Positions 9,111 through 17,089 of a DNA stretch of 64,000 nucleotides are shown here, one piece after another; positions within the stretch are counted from its first letter, which is position 1, and each line of letters opens with the position of its first letter. Location: NCBI RefSeq assembly GCF_900111235.1, contig NZ_FOJI01000004.1, positions 217,886-281,885 on the forward strand, given 5' to 3'. The position numbers were made by a program, and so were the translations under genes. The DNA is from [Clostridium] fimetarium (GTDB lineage: Bacteria; Bacillota; Clostridia; Lachnospirales; Lachnospiraceae). The notes under the pieces are model-generated. The model was not told the origin of the DNA, made no database searches, and saw nothing but the letters and a program-made list of their open reading frames with translations.

Positions 9111-9506
9111 ATGGCTCAAAAAGTGACAAAAAAAGTGACAAAGAAGCGTGTTAAGAAAAACGTTGAACGAGGACAAGCACACATTCAGTCATCATTTAAT
9201 AATACAATCGTTACTTTAACAGATACAGAAGGCAATGCGCTTTCATGGTCAAGTGCTGGTGGTCTTGGGTTTAGAGGTTCTAAGAAATCTACTCCTTATG
9301 CTGCACAGATGGCAGCTGAAACTGCTACAAAAGCAGCTTTAGTTCATGGCTTAAAGTCGGTAGATGTTATGGTAAAAGGACCAGGTTCAGGAAGAGAAGC
9401 AGCAATTCGTGCACTTTCAGCTTGCGGTCTTGAAGTTACAAGCATCAAGGATGTTACTCCAGTTCCACATAATGGATGCCGTCCACCAAAACGAAGAAGA
9501 GTTTAA
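9111..9506 (+). CDS. rpsK: 30S ribosomal protein S11
   Basis: The 131-residue protein has the S11 motifs [14 protein letters not shown] and [14 protein letters not shown] and ends [10 protein letters not shown]. It forms part of the platform near the E site. The lysine-rich N-terminus holds a tandem KKVTKK pair coded by a short duplication. Confidence 0.98.
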   Translation: MAQKVTKKVTKKRVKKNVERGQAHIQSSFNNTIVTLTDTEGNALSWSSAGGLGFRGSKKSTPYAAQMAAETATKAALVHGLKSVDVMVKGPGSGREAAIRALSACGLEVTSIKDVTPVPHNGCRPPKRRRV

Positions 9507-9524
9507 TAGGAGGTATAAGGAAGA

Positions 9525-10118
9525 ATGGCAGTTAATAGAGTTCCTGTTCTCAAGAGATGTAGAGCTCTCGGTTTAGAACCTACTTATTTAGGAATAGATA
9601 AAAAATCAAAGAGAAAAGCTAAGAACGCAGGTAGAAAAGTTAGTGAATACGGTCTTCAGCTTAGAGAAAAACAAAAAGCTAAGTTTATATATGGCGTATT
9701 AGAAAAACCTTTCAGAAATTACTATAAAAAAGCTGAGAAAATGAGTGGTATGACAGGTGAAAACCTAATGACTTTACTTGAACTCAGACTTGATAATGTA
9801 GTTTTCAGATTAGGATTTGCTCGTACAAGAAAAGAAGCAAGACAAATTGTTGATCATAAGCATATATTAGTAAACGGTAAGAGAGTTAATATACCTTCAT
9901 ACTTAGTAAAAGCTGGCGATACAGTTGAAATTAGAGAAAAATCTAAGACATCAGTTAGATATCAACTGATTTTAGATTCTACTCACGGTAGACTTGTTCC
10001 AGAATGGCTTGAAGCAGATGCTGAAGCACTTAAAGGTACTATTAAACAGTTACCTGCAAGAGAAGTAATTGATGCTCCTGTTAATGAGATGCTTATCGTC
10101 GAATTATATTCAAAATAG
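9525..10118 (+). CDS. rpsD: 30S ribosomal protein S4
   Basis: The 197-residue protein has the N-terminal S4 domain without zinc cysteines (C- form, only C13 early on) and the S4 RNA-binding fold with [20 protein letters not shown] and [18 protein letters not shown]. It is a primary 16S rRNA binder. Placement inside the alpha operon is normal for Clostridia. Confidence 0.98.
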   Translation: MAVNRVPVLKRCRALGLEPTYLGIDKKSKRKAKNAGRKVSEYGLQLREKQKAKFIYGVLEKPFRNYYKKAEKMSGMTGENLMTLLELRLDNVVFRLGFARTRKEARQIVDHKHILVNGKRVNIPSYLVKAGDTVEIREKSKTSVRYQLILDSTHGRLVPEWLEADAEALKGTIKQLPAREVIDAPVNEMLIVELYSK

Positions 10119-10177
10119 TCAATTGTGATTATTAATTATGAAGTATACTTCATTACCCATAAAGGAGGGGCTAAATA

Positions 10178-11137
10178 GTGTTTGATTTTCAAAAACCTAA
10201 AATTGAGATTGCATCTATCTCTGAAGATAACAAATACGGAAGATTTATTGTAGAACCACTTGAGAGAGGTTACGGCACAACACTTGGTAATTCACTTAGA
10301 AGAATTATGCTTTCTTCATTACCAGGAGCAGCTGTAAGCCATGTTAAAATTGAAGGCGTTTTGCATGAATTCAGTTCAATTCCAGGTGTTAAAGAAGATG
10401 TAACTGAGATTATTATGAACATCAAGAATTTAGCTATCAGAAATAACAGCGACACAAATGAACCCAAGACAGCTTATATTGAATTTGAAGGTGAAGGCGT
10501 TGTAAAAGCGTCTGACATTCAGGCAGATTCTGATATTGAAATTGTTAACCCAGATTTAGTTATAGCTACTTTAAATGGTGGCACTGACTGTAAATTATTT
10601 ATGGAATTAACAATTACAAAAGGCAGAGGATATGTTAGTTCAGATAAGAACAAGAACGATGATATGCCTGTTGGAGTAATTGCAATAGATTCTATTTACA
10701 CACCAGTTGAACGTGTGAATATGGCTGTAGAGAATACTCGTGTTGGTCAGGTTACAGATTATGATAAGCTTACATTAGATGTATTCACAAATGGTAAATT
10801 AGCTCCTGATGAAGCAGTAAGTTTAGCAGCAAAAGTTCTTAGTGAACATTTAAGCTTATTTATTGATTTATCAGAGAATGCAAGAACAGCTGAGATTATG
10901 GTTGAACAAGAAACAGATGAAAAAGAGAAAGTGCTTGAAATGAGCATTGATGAACTTGAATTATCTGTTCGCTCGTACAATTGTCTCAAGAGAGCTGGAA
11001 TCAATACAGTTGAAGAATTATGTAATAAGACTTCAGATGATATGATGAAAGTTAGAAATCTTGGACGTAAATCTTTAGAAGAAGTTTTTGCAAAACTTAA
11101 AGAACTTGGATTATCACTTAGTCCAAACGAAGATTAA
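10178..11137 (+). CDS. rpoA: RNA polymerase alpha subunit
   Basis: The 319-residue protein has the N-terminal dimerisation domain with [20 protein letters not shown] (residues 31-50) and the C-terminal domain with [20 protein letters not shown], which contacts UP elements and activators. The start is GTG at 10178 after AAAGGAGGGG. Length is typical. Confidence 0.98.
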   Translation: MFDFQKPKIEIASISEDNKYGRFIVEPLERGYGTTLGNSLRRIMLSSLPGAAVSHVKIEGVLHEFSSIPGVKEDVTEIIMNIKNLAIRNNSDTNEPKTAYIEFEGEGVVKASDIQADSDIEIVNPDLVIATLNGGTDCKLFMELTITKGRGYVSSDKNKNDDMPVGVIAIDSIYTPVERVNMAVENTRVGQVTDYDKLTLDVFTNGKLAPDEAVSLAAKVLSEHLSLFIDLSENARTAEIMVEQETDEKEKVLEMSIDELELSVRSYNCLKRAGINTVEELCNKTSDDMMKVRNLGRKSLEEVFAKLKELGLSLSPNED

Positions 11138-11235
11138 TTAATTTTAATACTTTTATAGTTCGAAAGACTACAAAGCACATATTCAGTAAGTCCGAAGAAG
11201 CATAATATGTGTTCCCAAACGGAGGTAAATTTAGA

Positions 11236-11772
11236 ATGGCAATGTATAGAAAGCTTGGAAAATCTTCAAGCCAAAGAAAGGCTTTATTAAGAAGCCAAGT
11301 AACAGCAGTTATCTATCATGGTAGAATTGTTACTACAGAAGCAAGAGCAAAAGAAGTACGTAAAATTGTTGATCACCTTGTTGCATTAGCAGTTAGGGAA
11401 AAAGATAATTTTGAAACTGTTACAGTTACAGCTAAAGTTCCTAAAAAAGATAAAGACGGCAAAAGAGTGAAAGAAGTTGTTGACGGCAAGAAAGTTACTG
11501 TATTTGATAATGTTGAGAAGACAATCAAAAAAGACAATGCATCTCGCTTAAATGCTAGAAAGCTTATAATTAAGGAAATTTACACAGTTACTGATGTTCC
11601 TAAAGCAGTTGCTGGTAAGAAGAGAAATACAAAGGAAATTGATTTGGTTGCTAAATTATTCGACGAAATCGCTCCTAAGTATGTTGATCGTAACGGTGGA
11701 TATACAAGAATAGTTAAAATCGGCTTGAGAAAAGGCGATGCAGCTATGGAAGTAGTTCTTGAATTAGTTTAA
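11236..11772 (+). CDS. rplQ: 50S ribosomal protein L17, with long insertion
   Basis: The product starts MAMYRKLGKSSSQRKALLRS, the L17 signature, at the ATG eleven bases after GGAGG. The open frame extends nine codons further upstream but that part overlaps the ribosome binding site. At 178 residues it is well above the roughly 120 of most bacterial L17; a charged insertion (about residues 70-125, with DKDGKRVKEVVDGKKVTV) interrupts the core before the usual end GGYTRIVKIGLRKGDAA. Such insertions are seen in Lachnospiraceae. It closes the alpha operon. Confidence 0.97.
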   Translation: MAMYRKLGKSSSQRKALLRSQVTAVIYHGRIVTTEARAKEVRKIVDHLVALAVREKDNFETVTVTAKVPKKDKDGKRVKEVVDGKKVTVFDNVEKTIKKDNASRLNARKLIIKEIYTVTDVPKAVAGKKRNTKEIDLVAKLFDEIAPKYVDRNGGYTRIVKIGLRKGDAAMEVVLELV

Positions 11773-11790
11773 GAACTATTATATATGAGA

Positions 11791-11837
11791 AGTAAGTAGA
11801 ATGTGAATTTAATTCATTTCTGCTTGCTTTTTTTTAT
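11791..11837 (+). terminator. Terminator after the alpha operon
   Basis: GTAAGTAGAA pairs with TTCTGCTTGC through two G-U pairs, with an inner ATG/CAT and AATT arms, and is followed by an eight-T run. It lies 19 bp after the rplQ stop. Confidence 0.8.
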
Positions 11838-11937
11838 TTCTACAAGGAAATTAGGTGCACTTTGAATTACGGTTTTGCTTCTTAATGTCTTCATAATTTA
11901 ATTTATTAAAAATTTTATATATCACATACTATAAATA

Positions 11938-11946
11938 TGTTATAAT
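11938..11946 (+). promoter_or_regulatory. Extended -10 element ahead of ecfA1
   Basis: TGT precedes TATAAT at 11941-11946, 64 bp before the ecfA1 start and after the alpha-operon terminator. No good -35 is visible, which fits an extended -10 promoter driving ecfA1-ecfA2-ecfT-truA. Confidence 0.45.
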
Positions 11947-12009
11947 AAAACACAAATTACCAAAAATAAACCGAAAATAAACACATATTTAGGAGGCTGA
12001 AAGCTTACT

Positions 12010-12867
12010 ATGGGAATTATAAGAACCAAAGACCTAACATTTGAATATATACGACGTGATGAAAATGACAATGTGGAGGGTATTACCAAAGCTGTCAATA
12101 ACGTAAGCATAGATATTAAACCAGGTGAATTTATTGCGATATTAGGGCATAATGGATCAGGTAAATCTACGCTGGCGAAACACATGAACGCACTCCTATA
12201 TCCAACAGAGGGAACAATATGGGTAGATGGTATAGATACGTCTGATGAAGAAAGAATTTTAGATATTAGACAGACAGCGGGTATGGTATTTCAGAATCCA
12301 GATAATCAAATGATTTGTACGTTAGTGGAGGAAGAAGTTGGATTCGGGCCAGAAAATATTGGTGTACCAACGCAGGAAATATGGACTAGAGTAGAAAAAT
12401 GTCTCAAAGCGGTTGGGATGTATGAGTATAGAAAATCATCACCTACGAAGTTATCAGGTGGACAAAAACAAAGAGTTGCGATTGCGGGAATTTTAGCAAT
12501 GAAGCCCAAGTGTATTATTCTTGATGAACCAACAGCAATGCTAGACCCATCGGGTAGAAAAGAAGTCATCAAAACTTTACATGAATTAAATATACAAGAA
12601 AATGTGACAATTATACTGATTACACATTATATGAATGAAGTAATAGATGCAGATAGAATATACGTAATGGATCAAGGTGATATAGTAATGGAAGGTACGC
12701 CAAGAATAATATTTTCACAAGTAGAACAATTAAAAGAGTTGCGTTTAGATGTGCCGCAAGTAACAGAAGTTGCATATGAATTGAAAAAAAATGGTGTGCC
12801 GCTCAAAGATGGAATTCTTACAACGCAGGAATTGATTGATGAGCTTATCACAGTAACGATGAAATAA
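12010..12867 (+). CDS. ecfA1: Energy-coupling factor transporter ATPase EcfA1
   Basis: The 285-residue ATPase has Walker [10 protein letters not shown] (46-54), the Q-loop MVFQNPDNQ, signature LSGGQKQR and Walker [13 protein letters not shown]. It pairs with EcfA2 and EcfT to energise uptake of vitamins or metals through separate S components, none of which is encoded here. The FQNPDNQ Q-loop is typical of EcfA1. AGGAGG lies 14 bases before the ATG. Confidence 0.96.
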   Translation: MGIIRTKDLTFEYIRRDENDNVEGITKAVNNVSIDIKPGEFIAILGHNGSGKSTLAKHMNALLYPTEGTIWVDGIDTSDEERILDIRQTAGMVFQNPDNQMICTLVEEEVGFGPENIGVPTQEIWTRVEKCLKAVGMYEYRKSSPTKLSGGQKQRVAIAGILAMKPKCIILDEPTAMLDPSGRKEVIKTLHELNIQENVTIILITHYMNEVIDADRIYVMDQGDIVMEGTPRIIFSQVEQLKELRLDVPQVTEVAYELKKNGVPLKDGILTTQELIDELITVTMK

Positions 12868-12920
12868 GTAAATGTGGTTATGAAATAAACAATAATTTTG
12901 ATAGGAGCAGTGAACTTTTA

Positions 12921-13772
12921 ATGTCAATTATAGTAAATAAAATAAATTACACATATGAAATAGGATCTGGTTTTGAAAAACAAGCTTTAATTGATATAAG
13001 CTGCGTAATTGAAGATGGTCAGTTTATTGGTCTGATTGGACATACAGGCTCTGGAAAATCAACATTTATTCAGCACCTGAATGGGTTGATTAAGGCGACA
13101 AGCGGGAATATATATTTTGATGGTAAAGATATCTACGAAAAAGGTTTTAAAATGAAAGAGCTTAGAAGTAAGGTAGGTCTTGTATTTCAATATCCAGAGC
13201 ATCAATTATTTGAAACAGATATATTTAAAGATGTTTGCTTTGGGCCATCAAATTTGGGATTAACCAAAAAAGAGGTTGAATTGCGAGCCTTTGAAGCATT
13301 AAGAATGGTAGGACTTGATGAAAGTCTATATTATCAGTCACCATTTGATTTGTCAGGTGGACAAAAGCGTCGTGCTGCAATTGCTGGTGTGCTAGCAATG
13401 AAACCACAAGTGTTGATTTTGGATGAACCAACTGCAGGACTTGATCCGAAGGGCCGCGATGAGATACTTGACTATATTAAGAAATTGCATGATGAAATGA
13501 AAATTACTGTTATATTGGTATCACATAGTATGGAAGACGTTGCAAAGTATGTTGAAAGAATCATTGTAATGAATAAAGGTGAGTTAATATATGACGACGT
13601 ACCAAAGACGATATTTAGCCATTATAAAGAACTTGAAAAAATTGGGCTAGCAGCACCAGAAGTAACTTATATAATGAATGATCTTAAAAAGGCAGGATTT
13701 CCAGTCGATACAGATGCGATTACAGTTGAAGAGGCTACAGATAGCATTTTAAAGGCGTTGAAAATGCGTTAG
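12921..13772 (+). CDS. ecfA2: Energy-coupling factor transporter ATPase EcfA2
   Basis: The 283-residue ATPase has Walker A GHTGSGKST (40-48), Q-loop LVFQYPEHQLFE, signature LSGGQKRR and Walker B LILDEPTAGLDP. The FQYPEHQLFE motif separates EcfA2 from EcfA1. It follows ecfA1 by 53 bp. Confidence 0.96.
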   Translation: MSIIVNKINYTYEIGSGFEKQALIDISCVIEDGQFIGLIGHTGSGKSTFIQHLNGLIKATSGNIYFDGKDIYEKGFKMKELRSKVGLVFQYPEHQLFETDIFKDVCFGPSNLGLTKKEVELRAFEALRMVGLDESLYYQSPFDLSGGQKRRAAIAGVLAMKPQVLILDEPTAGLDPKGRDEILDYIKKLHDEMKITVILVSHSMEDVAKYVERIIVMNKGELIYDDVPKTIFSHYKELEKIGLAAPEVTYIMNDLKKAGFPVDTDAITVEEATDSILKALKMR

Positions 13773-13805
13773 AGTCAATAAATTAGAATTAATAAATCAA
13801 AATAA

Positions 13806-13914
13806 ATAGAGTGTTAGAACCAATAGAGTATTAATGTCAATAGAGTGTTAGAACCAATAGAGTATTAGAGTCATATAGAGTTTTAGTACCAATAGAGTAT
13901 TAGAATCAATAGAA
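13806..13914 (+). repeat. 17-bp tandem repeat array between ecfA2 and ecfT
   Basis: Six copies plus a partial one of ATAGAGTRTTAGAAYCA begin at 13806, 13823, 13840, 13857, 13875, 13892 and 13909; one unit is 18 bp. Degenerate copies seem to reach back to 13770. All three forward frames contain stops, so it is not coding. It fills nearly the whole 158-bp gap. Confidence 0.9.
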
Positions 13915-13930
13915 GGGATACTTACGTGTT

Positions 13931-14746
13931 ATGTTAAGAGATATTACAATTGGACAATATTATCAATCCAATTCAATAATCCACAAGCTAGATCCAAGAG
14001 TAAAACTATTTGGTACAATGATATTTATTATATCAATTTTTCTCGGAAGGAATATCTGGCTATATTTGATGGCAACAATATTTTTAGCGTCCGTGATAAA
14101 GATATCGAAGGTTCCATTTATATATATGATAAAGGGATTAAAGGCGATATTGTTTTTGCTAATATTTAGTGCAGTATTTAATATATTTTTGACGCCGGGT
14201 GAGCCGATTGTTACGATATGGAAAATTAAGATAACGATGGAAGGCTTAGTGCTGGCAGGATTTATGATAGTAAGGCTAATGTATCTTATCATCGGGTCCT
14301 CAATAATGACATTGACGACAACGCCAAATAACCTCACAGATGGACTTGAGAAAAGTCTTGGATTTTTAAATCATATTAAAATCCCAGTACATGAAATCGC
14401 AATGATGATGTCAATCGCACTTAGATTTATACCTATTTTAATTGAAGAAACAGATAAAATCATGAAAGCACAGAGCGCAAGAGGTGCAGATTTCGAAACC
14501 GGTGGATTGATGAAAAGAGCTAAAGCAATGATTCCGGTACTTGTACCATTATTTGTATCAGCGTTTCGTAGAGCAAATGATCTTGCGATGGCTATGGAAG
14601 CTAGATGCTATCATGGTGGCGAAGGAAGAACTAAGATGAAACCGTTAAAGTACAATAAGGCCGATATAAGTGCCTATGGTATATTGATCGGTTATTTGGT
14701 GATAATGATTATTGCTAGTGTTTACCTAGGAGGCAGTTCGATTTGA
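13931..14746 (+). CDS. ecfT: Energy-coupling factor transporter transmembrane protein EcfT
   Basis: The 271-residue membrane protein has five or six predicted spans and the cytoplasmic coupling helices with the two Ala-Arg-Gly type motifs, SARGADFETGG and MEARCYHGGEGRTKMKP, that dock into EcfA1 and EcfA2. It follows the repeat array; the ribosome binding site GAAGGGA is rather far from the ATG. Its stop overlaps truA by four bases. Confidence 0.96.
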   Translation: MLRDITIGQYYQSNSIIHKLDPRVKLFGTMIFIISIFLGRNIWLYLMATIFLASVIKISKVPFIYMIKGLKAILFLLIFSAVFNIFLTPGEPIVTIWKIKITMEGLVLAGFMIVRLMYLIIGSSIMTLTTTPNNLTDGLEKSLGFLNHIKIPVHEIAMMMSIALRFIPILIEETDKIMKAQSARGADFETGGLMKRAKAMIPVLVPLFVSAFRRANDLAMAMEARCYHGGEGRTKMKPLKYNKADISAYGILIGYLVIMIIASVYLGGSSI

Positions 14747-15480
14747 AAAGAATTAAACTAGTAGTAGCCTATGATGGAACTAATTATTGTGGTTGGCAGA
14801 TACAGCCCAATGCAGATACCGTGGAAAAAGTGTTAAATGATAAATTGTCCAAGTTACTAGGTGAAGAAATTAAGATAATAGGCGCAAGTAGAACTGATTC
14901 AGGAGTTCATGCACTTGGAAATGTTGCTGTGTTTGATACAGATTCAACGATTCCAGGAGACAGGTTTTCATATGCATTAAATACCTTGTTGCCAGATGAC
15001 ATTACGATTCAAGATTCTTGTGAGGTGGAGAAAGATTTTCATCCAAGGCATTGTGATACAAGAAAAACTTATGAGTATAAAATATTGAATAGACAGTTTC
15101 CTATACCATCCAAAAGATTCGATAGTTACTTCTTTACATATAGTTTAGATATAGATGTTATGAAAGATGCGGCAAAATATCTTGTGGGTGAGCACGATTT
15201 TAAAAGCTTTTGCTCAGCACGCACGCAGACTGAAACAACAGTTAGAACTATATATGCAGTTGATATTTACAAGCGTGATGATGTGGTGTCCATTAAAGTG
15301 ACAGGAAACGGCTTTTTGTATAATATGGTACGTATTATAGCCGGAACACTAATACAGGCAGGAACAGGCCATTATGAGCCTATAAAGGTGAAAGAGATGC
15401 TTGACTCTAATGATAGAACATTAGCAGGGCCGACAGCTCCACCGGAAGGCCTTACATTAGTAGAAATTCAATTTTTATAA
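14743..15480 (+). CDS. truA: tRNA pseudouridine(38-40) synthase TruA
   Basis: The 245-residue enzyme modifies U38-U40 in the tRNA anticodon arm. It has YDGTNYCGWQIQPNADTVE near the N-terminus, the catalytic aspartate in GASRTDSGVHALG, and the C-terminal GNGFLYNMVRIIAGTLI. The start is TTG inside the ecfT stop region (TTGA overlap), with AGGAGG nine bases upstream. Confidence 0.97.
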   Translation: MKRIKLVVAYDGTNYCGWQIQPNADTVEKVLNDKLSKLLGEEIKIIGASRTDSGVHALGNVAVFDTDSTIPGDRFSYALNTLLPDDITIQDSCEVEKDFHPRHCDTRKTYEYKILNRQFPIPSKRFDSYFFTYSLDIDVMKDAAKYLVGEHDFKSFCSARTQTETTVRTIYAVDIYKRDDVVSIKVTGNGFLYNMVRIIAGTLIQAGTGHYEPIKVKEMLDSNDRTLAGPTAPPEGLTLVEIQFL

Positions 15481-15515
15481 TATTAGACAATTTATAAAAA
15501 AAAGCGAAAAAGTAA

Positions 15516-15544
15516 TTGACACACGTGGTCTAGTGTTATATAAT
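15516..15544 (+). promoter_or_regulatory. Strong promoter of rplM-rpsI
   Basis: TTGACA at 15516-15521 and TATAAT at 15539-15544 match the sigma-A consensus perfectly with 17-bp spacing. About 90 bp of leader precedes the rplM start. Confidence 0.92.
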
Positions 15545-15637
15545 TTAAAAATGTGACAAAGATTGAAAATGTTAAACCAATGCCCCGGTAAAACATTTAT
15601 CATAAACAAGTTAACAATTATTTCAGGAGGTAAACCA

Positions 15638-16066
15638 ATGAAAAGTTTTATGGCTAGTCCATCAACAATTGATAGAAAATGGTATGTAGTAGATGCTACA
15701 GGATGTACTTTAGGACGTATGTCATCACATATAGCAACTGTATTAAGAGGAAAGAACAAACCAACTTATACACCACATATGGATACTGGTGATAACGTTA
15801 TCGTAATCAATGCTGATAAAATCGTAGTAACAGGTAAGAAATTAGATCAAAAGATTTATTATCATCATTCAGATTATGTTGGTGGTATGAAAGAAACAAC
15901 ACTAAGAGAATTACAGGCAAAGAACCCTGCAAGAGTAATCGAAATTGCTGTTAAGGGAATGCTTCCAAAAGGACCTTTAGGAAGAGAAATGTACACAAAA
16001 CTTCATGTATACTCTGGACCAGATCATGAACAAGCAGCTCAAAAACCAGAAGTATTAACATTTTAA
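15638..16066 (+). CDS. rplM: 50S ribosomal protein L13
   Basis: The 142-residue protein starts at the ATG seven bases after CAGGAGG and reads [20 protein letters not shown]. An in-frame ATG at 15563 would add 25 residues not seen in L13. The core has [20 protein letters not shown] and ends with the usual [15 protein letters not shown]13 starts large-subunit assembly. Confidence 0.97.
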   Translation: MKSFMASPSTIDRKWYVVDATGCTLGRMSSHIATVLRGKNKPTYTPHMDTGDNVIVINADKIVVTGKKLDQKIYYHHSDYVGGMKETTLRELQAKNPARVIEIAVKGMLPKGPLGREMYTKLHVYSGPDHEQAAQKPEVLTF

Positions 16067-16095
16067 TCTAAAGAACGAATAAGGAGGATATAACA

Positions 16096-16506
16096 GTGGC
16101 TAAGACAAGCAACGTAAAAGGAAGATTTTACGGAACAGGTAGAAGAAAAAGCAGTATCGCAAGAGTATATTTAGTACCTGGAACAGGTATTATTACTATA
16201 AACAAGAGAACAATCGATGATTATTTCGGTATCGAAACACTTAAAGTTATCGTTCGTCAGCCTTTAACATTAACAGAGAATACAGACAAGTTTGATGCAA
16301 TTGTAACCGTTCGTGGTGGCGGATACACAGGCCAAGCTGGTGCTGTAAGACATGGTATTGCTAGAGCTTTATTGGATTGTGATACAGAAACATATCGCGC
16401 ATCCCTTAAAAAAGCCGGATACTTAACAAGAGATCCAAGAATGAAGGAACGTAAAAAATACGGCCTTAAAGCAGCAAGAAAAGCTCCACAATTTTCAAAG
16501 AGATAA
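16096..16506 (+). CDS. rpsI: 30S ribosomal protein S9
   Basis: The 136-residue protein starts with GTG after AAGGAGG and has [21 protein letters not shown], the [19 protein letters not shown] segment, and the C-terminal [17 protein letters not shown] tail that reaches the P-site tRNA. It forms an operon with rplM. Confidence 0.98.
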   Translation: MAKTSNVKGRFYGTGRRKSSIARVYLVPGTGIITINKRTIDDYFGIETLKVIVRQPLTLTENTDKFDAIVTVRGGGYTGQAGAVRHGIARALLDCDTETYRASLKKAGYLTRDPRMKERKKYGLKAARKAPQFSKR

Positions 16507-16511
16507 GCAGA

Positions 16512-16655
16512 TACCTGCGAATCAAATCGCAGACAAAAAGCCCTGGAATGCTTGCATTTCGAGGGCTTTTTATATGCAATTTGGTTCATTGGAATGCAAG
16601 AAATGACCGAACAGAAGCGAAGCGGATGTGAGGTTGTTTCTTGTATTCGCAGGTA
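16512..16655. repeat. Nested inverted-repeat element after rpsI
   Basis: Outer 11-bp arms TACCTGCGAAT (16512-16522) and ATTCGCAGGTA (16645-16655) are perfect inverted copies 122 bp apart. Inside lie the rpsI terminator and a second stem, GAATGCAAGAAATGACC (16592-16608) with GGTTGTTTCTTGTATTC (16632-16648), all 17 positions pairable in RNA if G-U is allowed. The layout suggests a small non-autonomous repeat or a structured 3' RNA. I see no coding frame. Confidence 0.6.
16535..16571 (+). terminator. Terminator of rplM-rpsI
   Basis: AAAAAGCCCT pairs with AGGGCTTTTT, with an inner GAATGC/GCATTTC stem, giving a long hairpin ending in five T. It lies 28 bp after the rpsI stop. Confidence 0.92.
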
Positions 16656-16732
16656 ACGTCCGACCACGAAAAGTAATCATTTCCCCAAACAAGAAATATT
16701 TCAAACCAATCAACGTAAGTTGAATGACAATG

Positions 16733-16761
16733 TTGACTTTTAAATATATTTGTGATACATT
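16733..16761 (+). promoter_or_regulatory. Promoter of the proS T-box transcript
   Basis: TTGACT at 16733-16738 and TACATT at 16756-16761 are 17 bp apart, ending just before the first paired bases of T-box stem I. Confidence 0.6.
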
Positions 16762-16777
16762 AGCCTAAATTGAATAC

Positions 16778-17058
16778 AAAGCTATGATAAGAATTAGTAA
16801 GCATTTTGGATTTTCAGAGAAAAGGCGGTAGGTGCGAGCCTTTAATGAAGAGATGCCCAACCTATCTTTGAGCTGTTAACCGAACAAAAAGCTATTTCTT
16901 TTTTAGTAAGTGTCACCGGGTTCTCCCGTTACAGAGATAAGGTATCAAGCAATTGCTTCGTACCAAGAGAGTGGAATGATTCCAAATTTAGGTGGTACCA
17001 CGGACTTGATTATAGTTCGCCCTAAGCATGAGTGTTTGTCGTGCTTAGGGCTTTTTTT
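16778..17058 (+). promoter_or_regulatory. T-box riboswitch with proline specifier CCU
   Basis: The leader binds uncharged tRNA-Pro and controls read-through into proS. Base helix AGCT/AGCT (16780-16783, 16871-16874) and AAGA/TCTT (16789-16792, 16865-16868) enclose a kink-turn-like GA pair. The specifier loop has AGTA on its 5' side (16796-16799) and CCAACCTA on its 3' side, capped by GCAT/ATGC; this puts CCT at 16861-16863, followed by A, as the codon. The T-box motif GGTGGTACCACGG is at 16991-17003. The terminator is GCCCTAAGCA (17019-17028) with TGCTTAGGGC (17042-17051) and seven T. The predicted codon agrees with the downstream enzyme. Confidence 0.93.
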
Positions 17059-17089
17059 GTATTCAAAAATAAATTTGGAGGTATTGATT

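Noticed and set aside
13773..13930. CRISPR array at the 17-bp repeats between ecfA2 and ecfT
   Set aside because: Repeats are directly tandem with no spacers, too short and degenerate, and no cas genes are present.
15563..15637. Upstream ATG giving a 25-residue extension of L13
   Set aside because: It lies in the promoter leader without a ribosome binding site, and L13 has no such extension; CAGGAGG sits before 15638.
16910..17089. In-frame N-terminal extension of ProS starting at 16910
   Set aside because: It is translated from the T-box antiterminator and terminator; the ribosome binding site and the family start both point to 17090.
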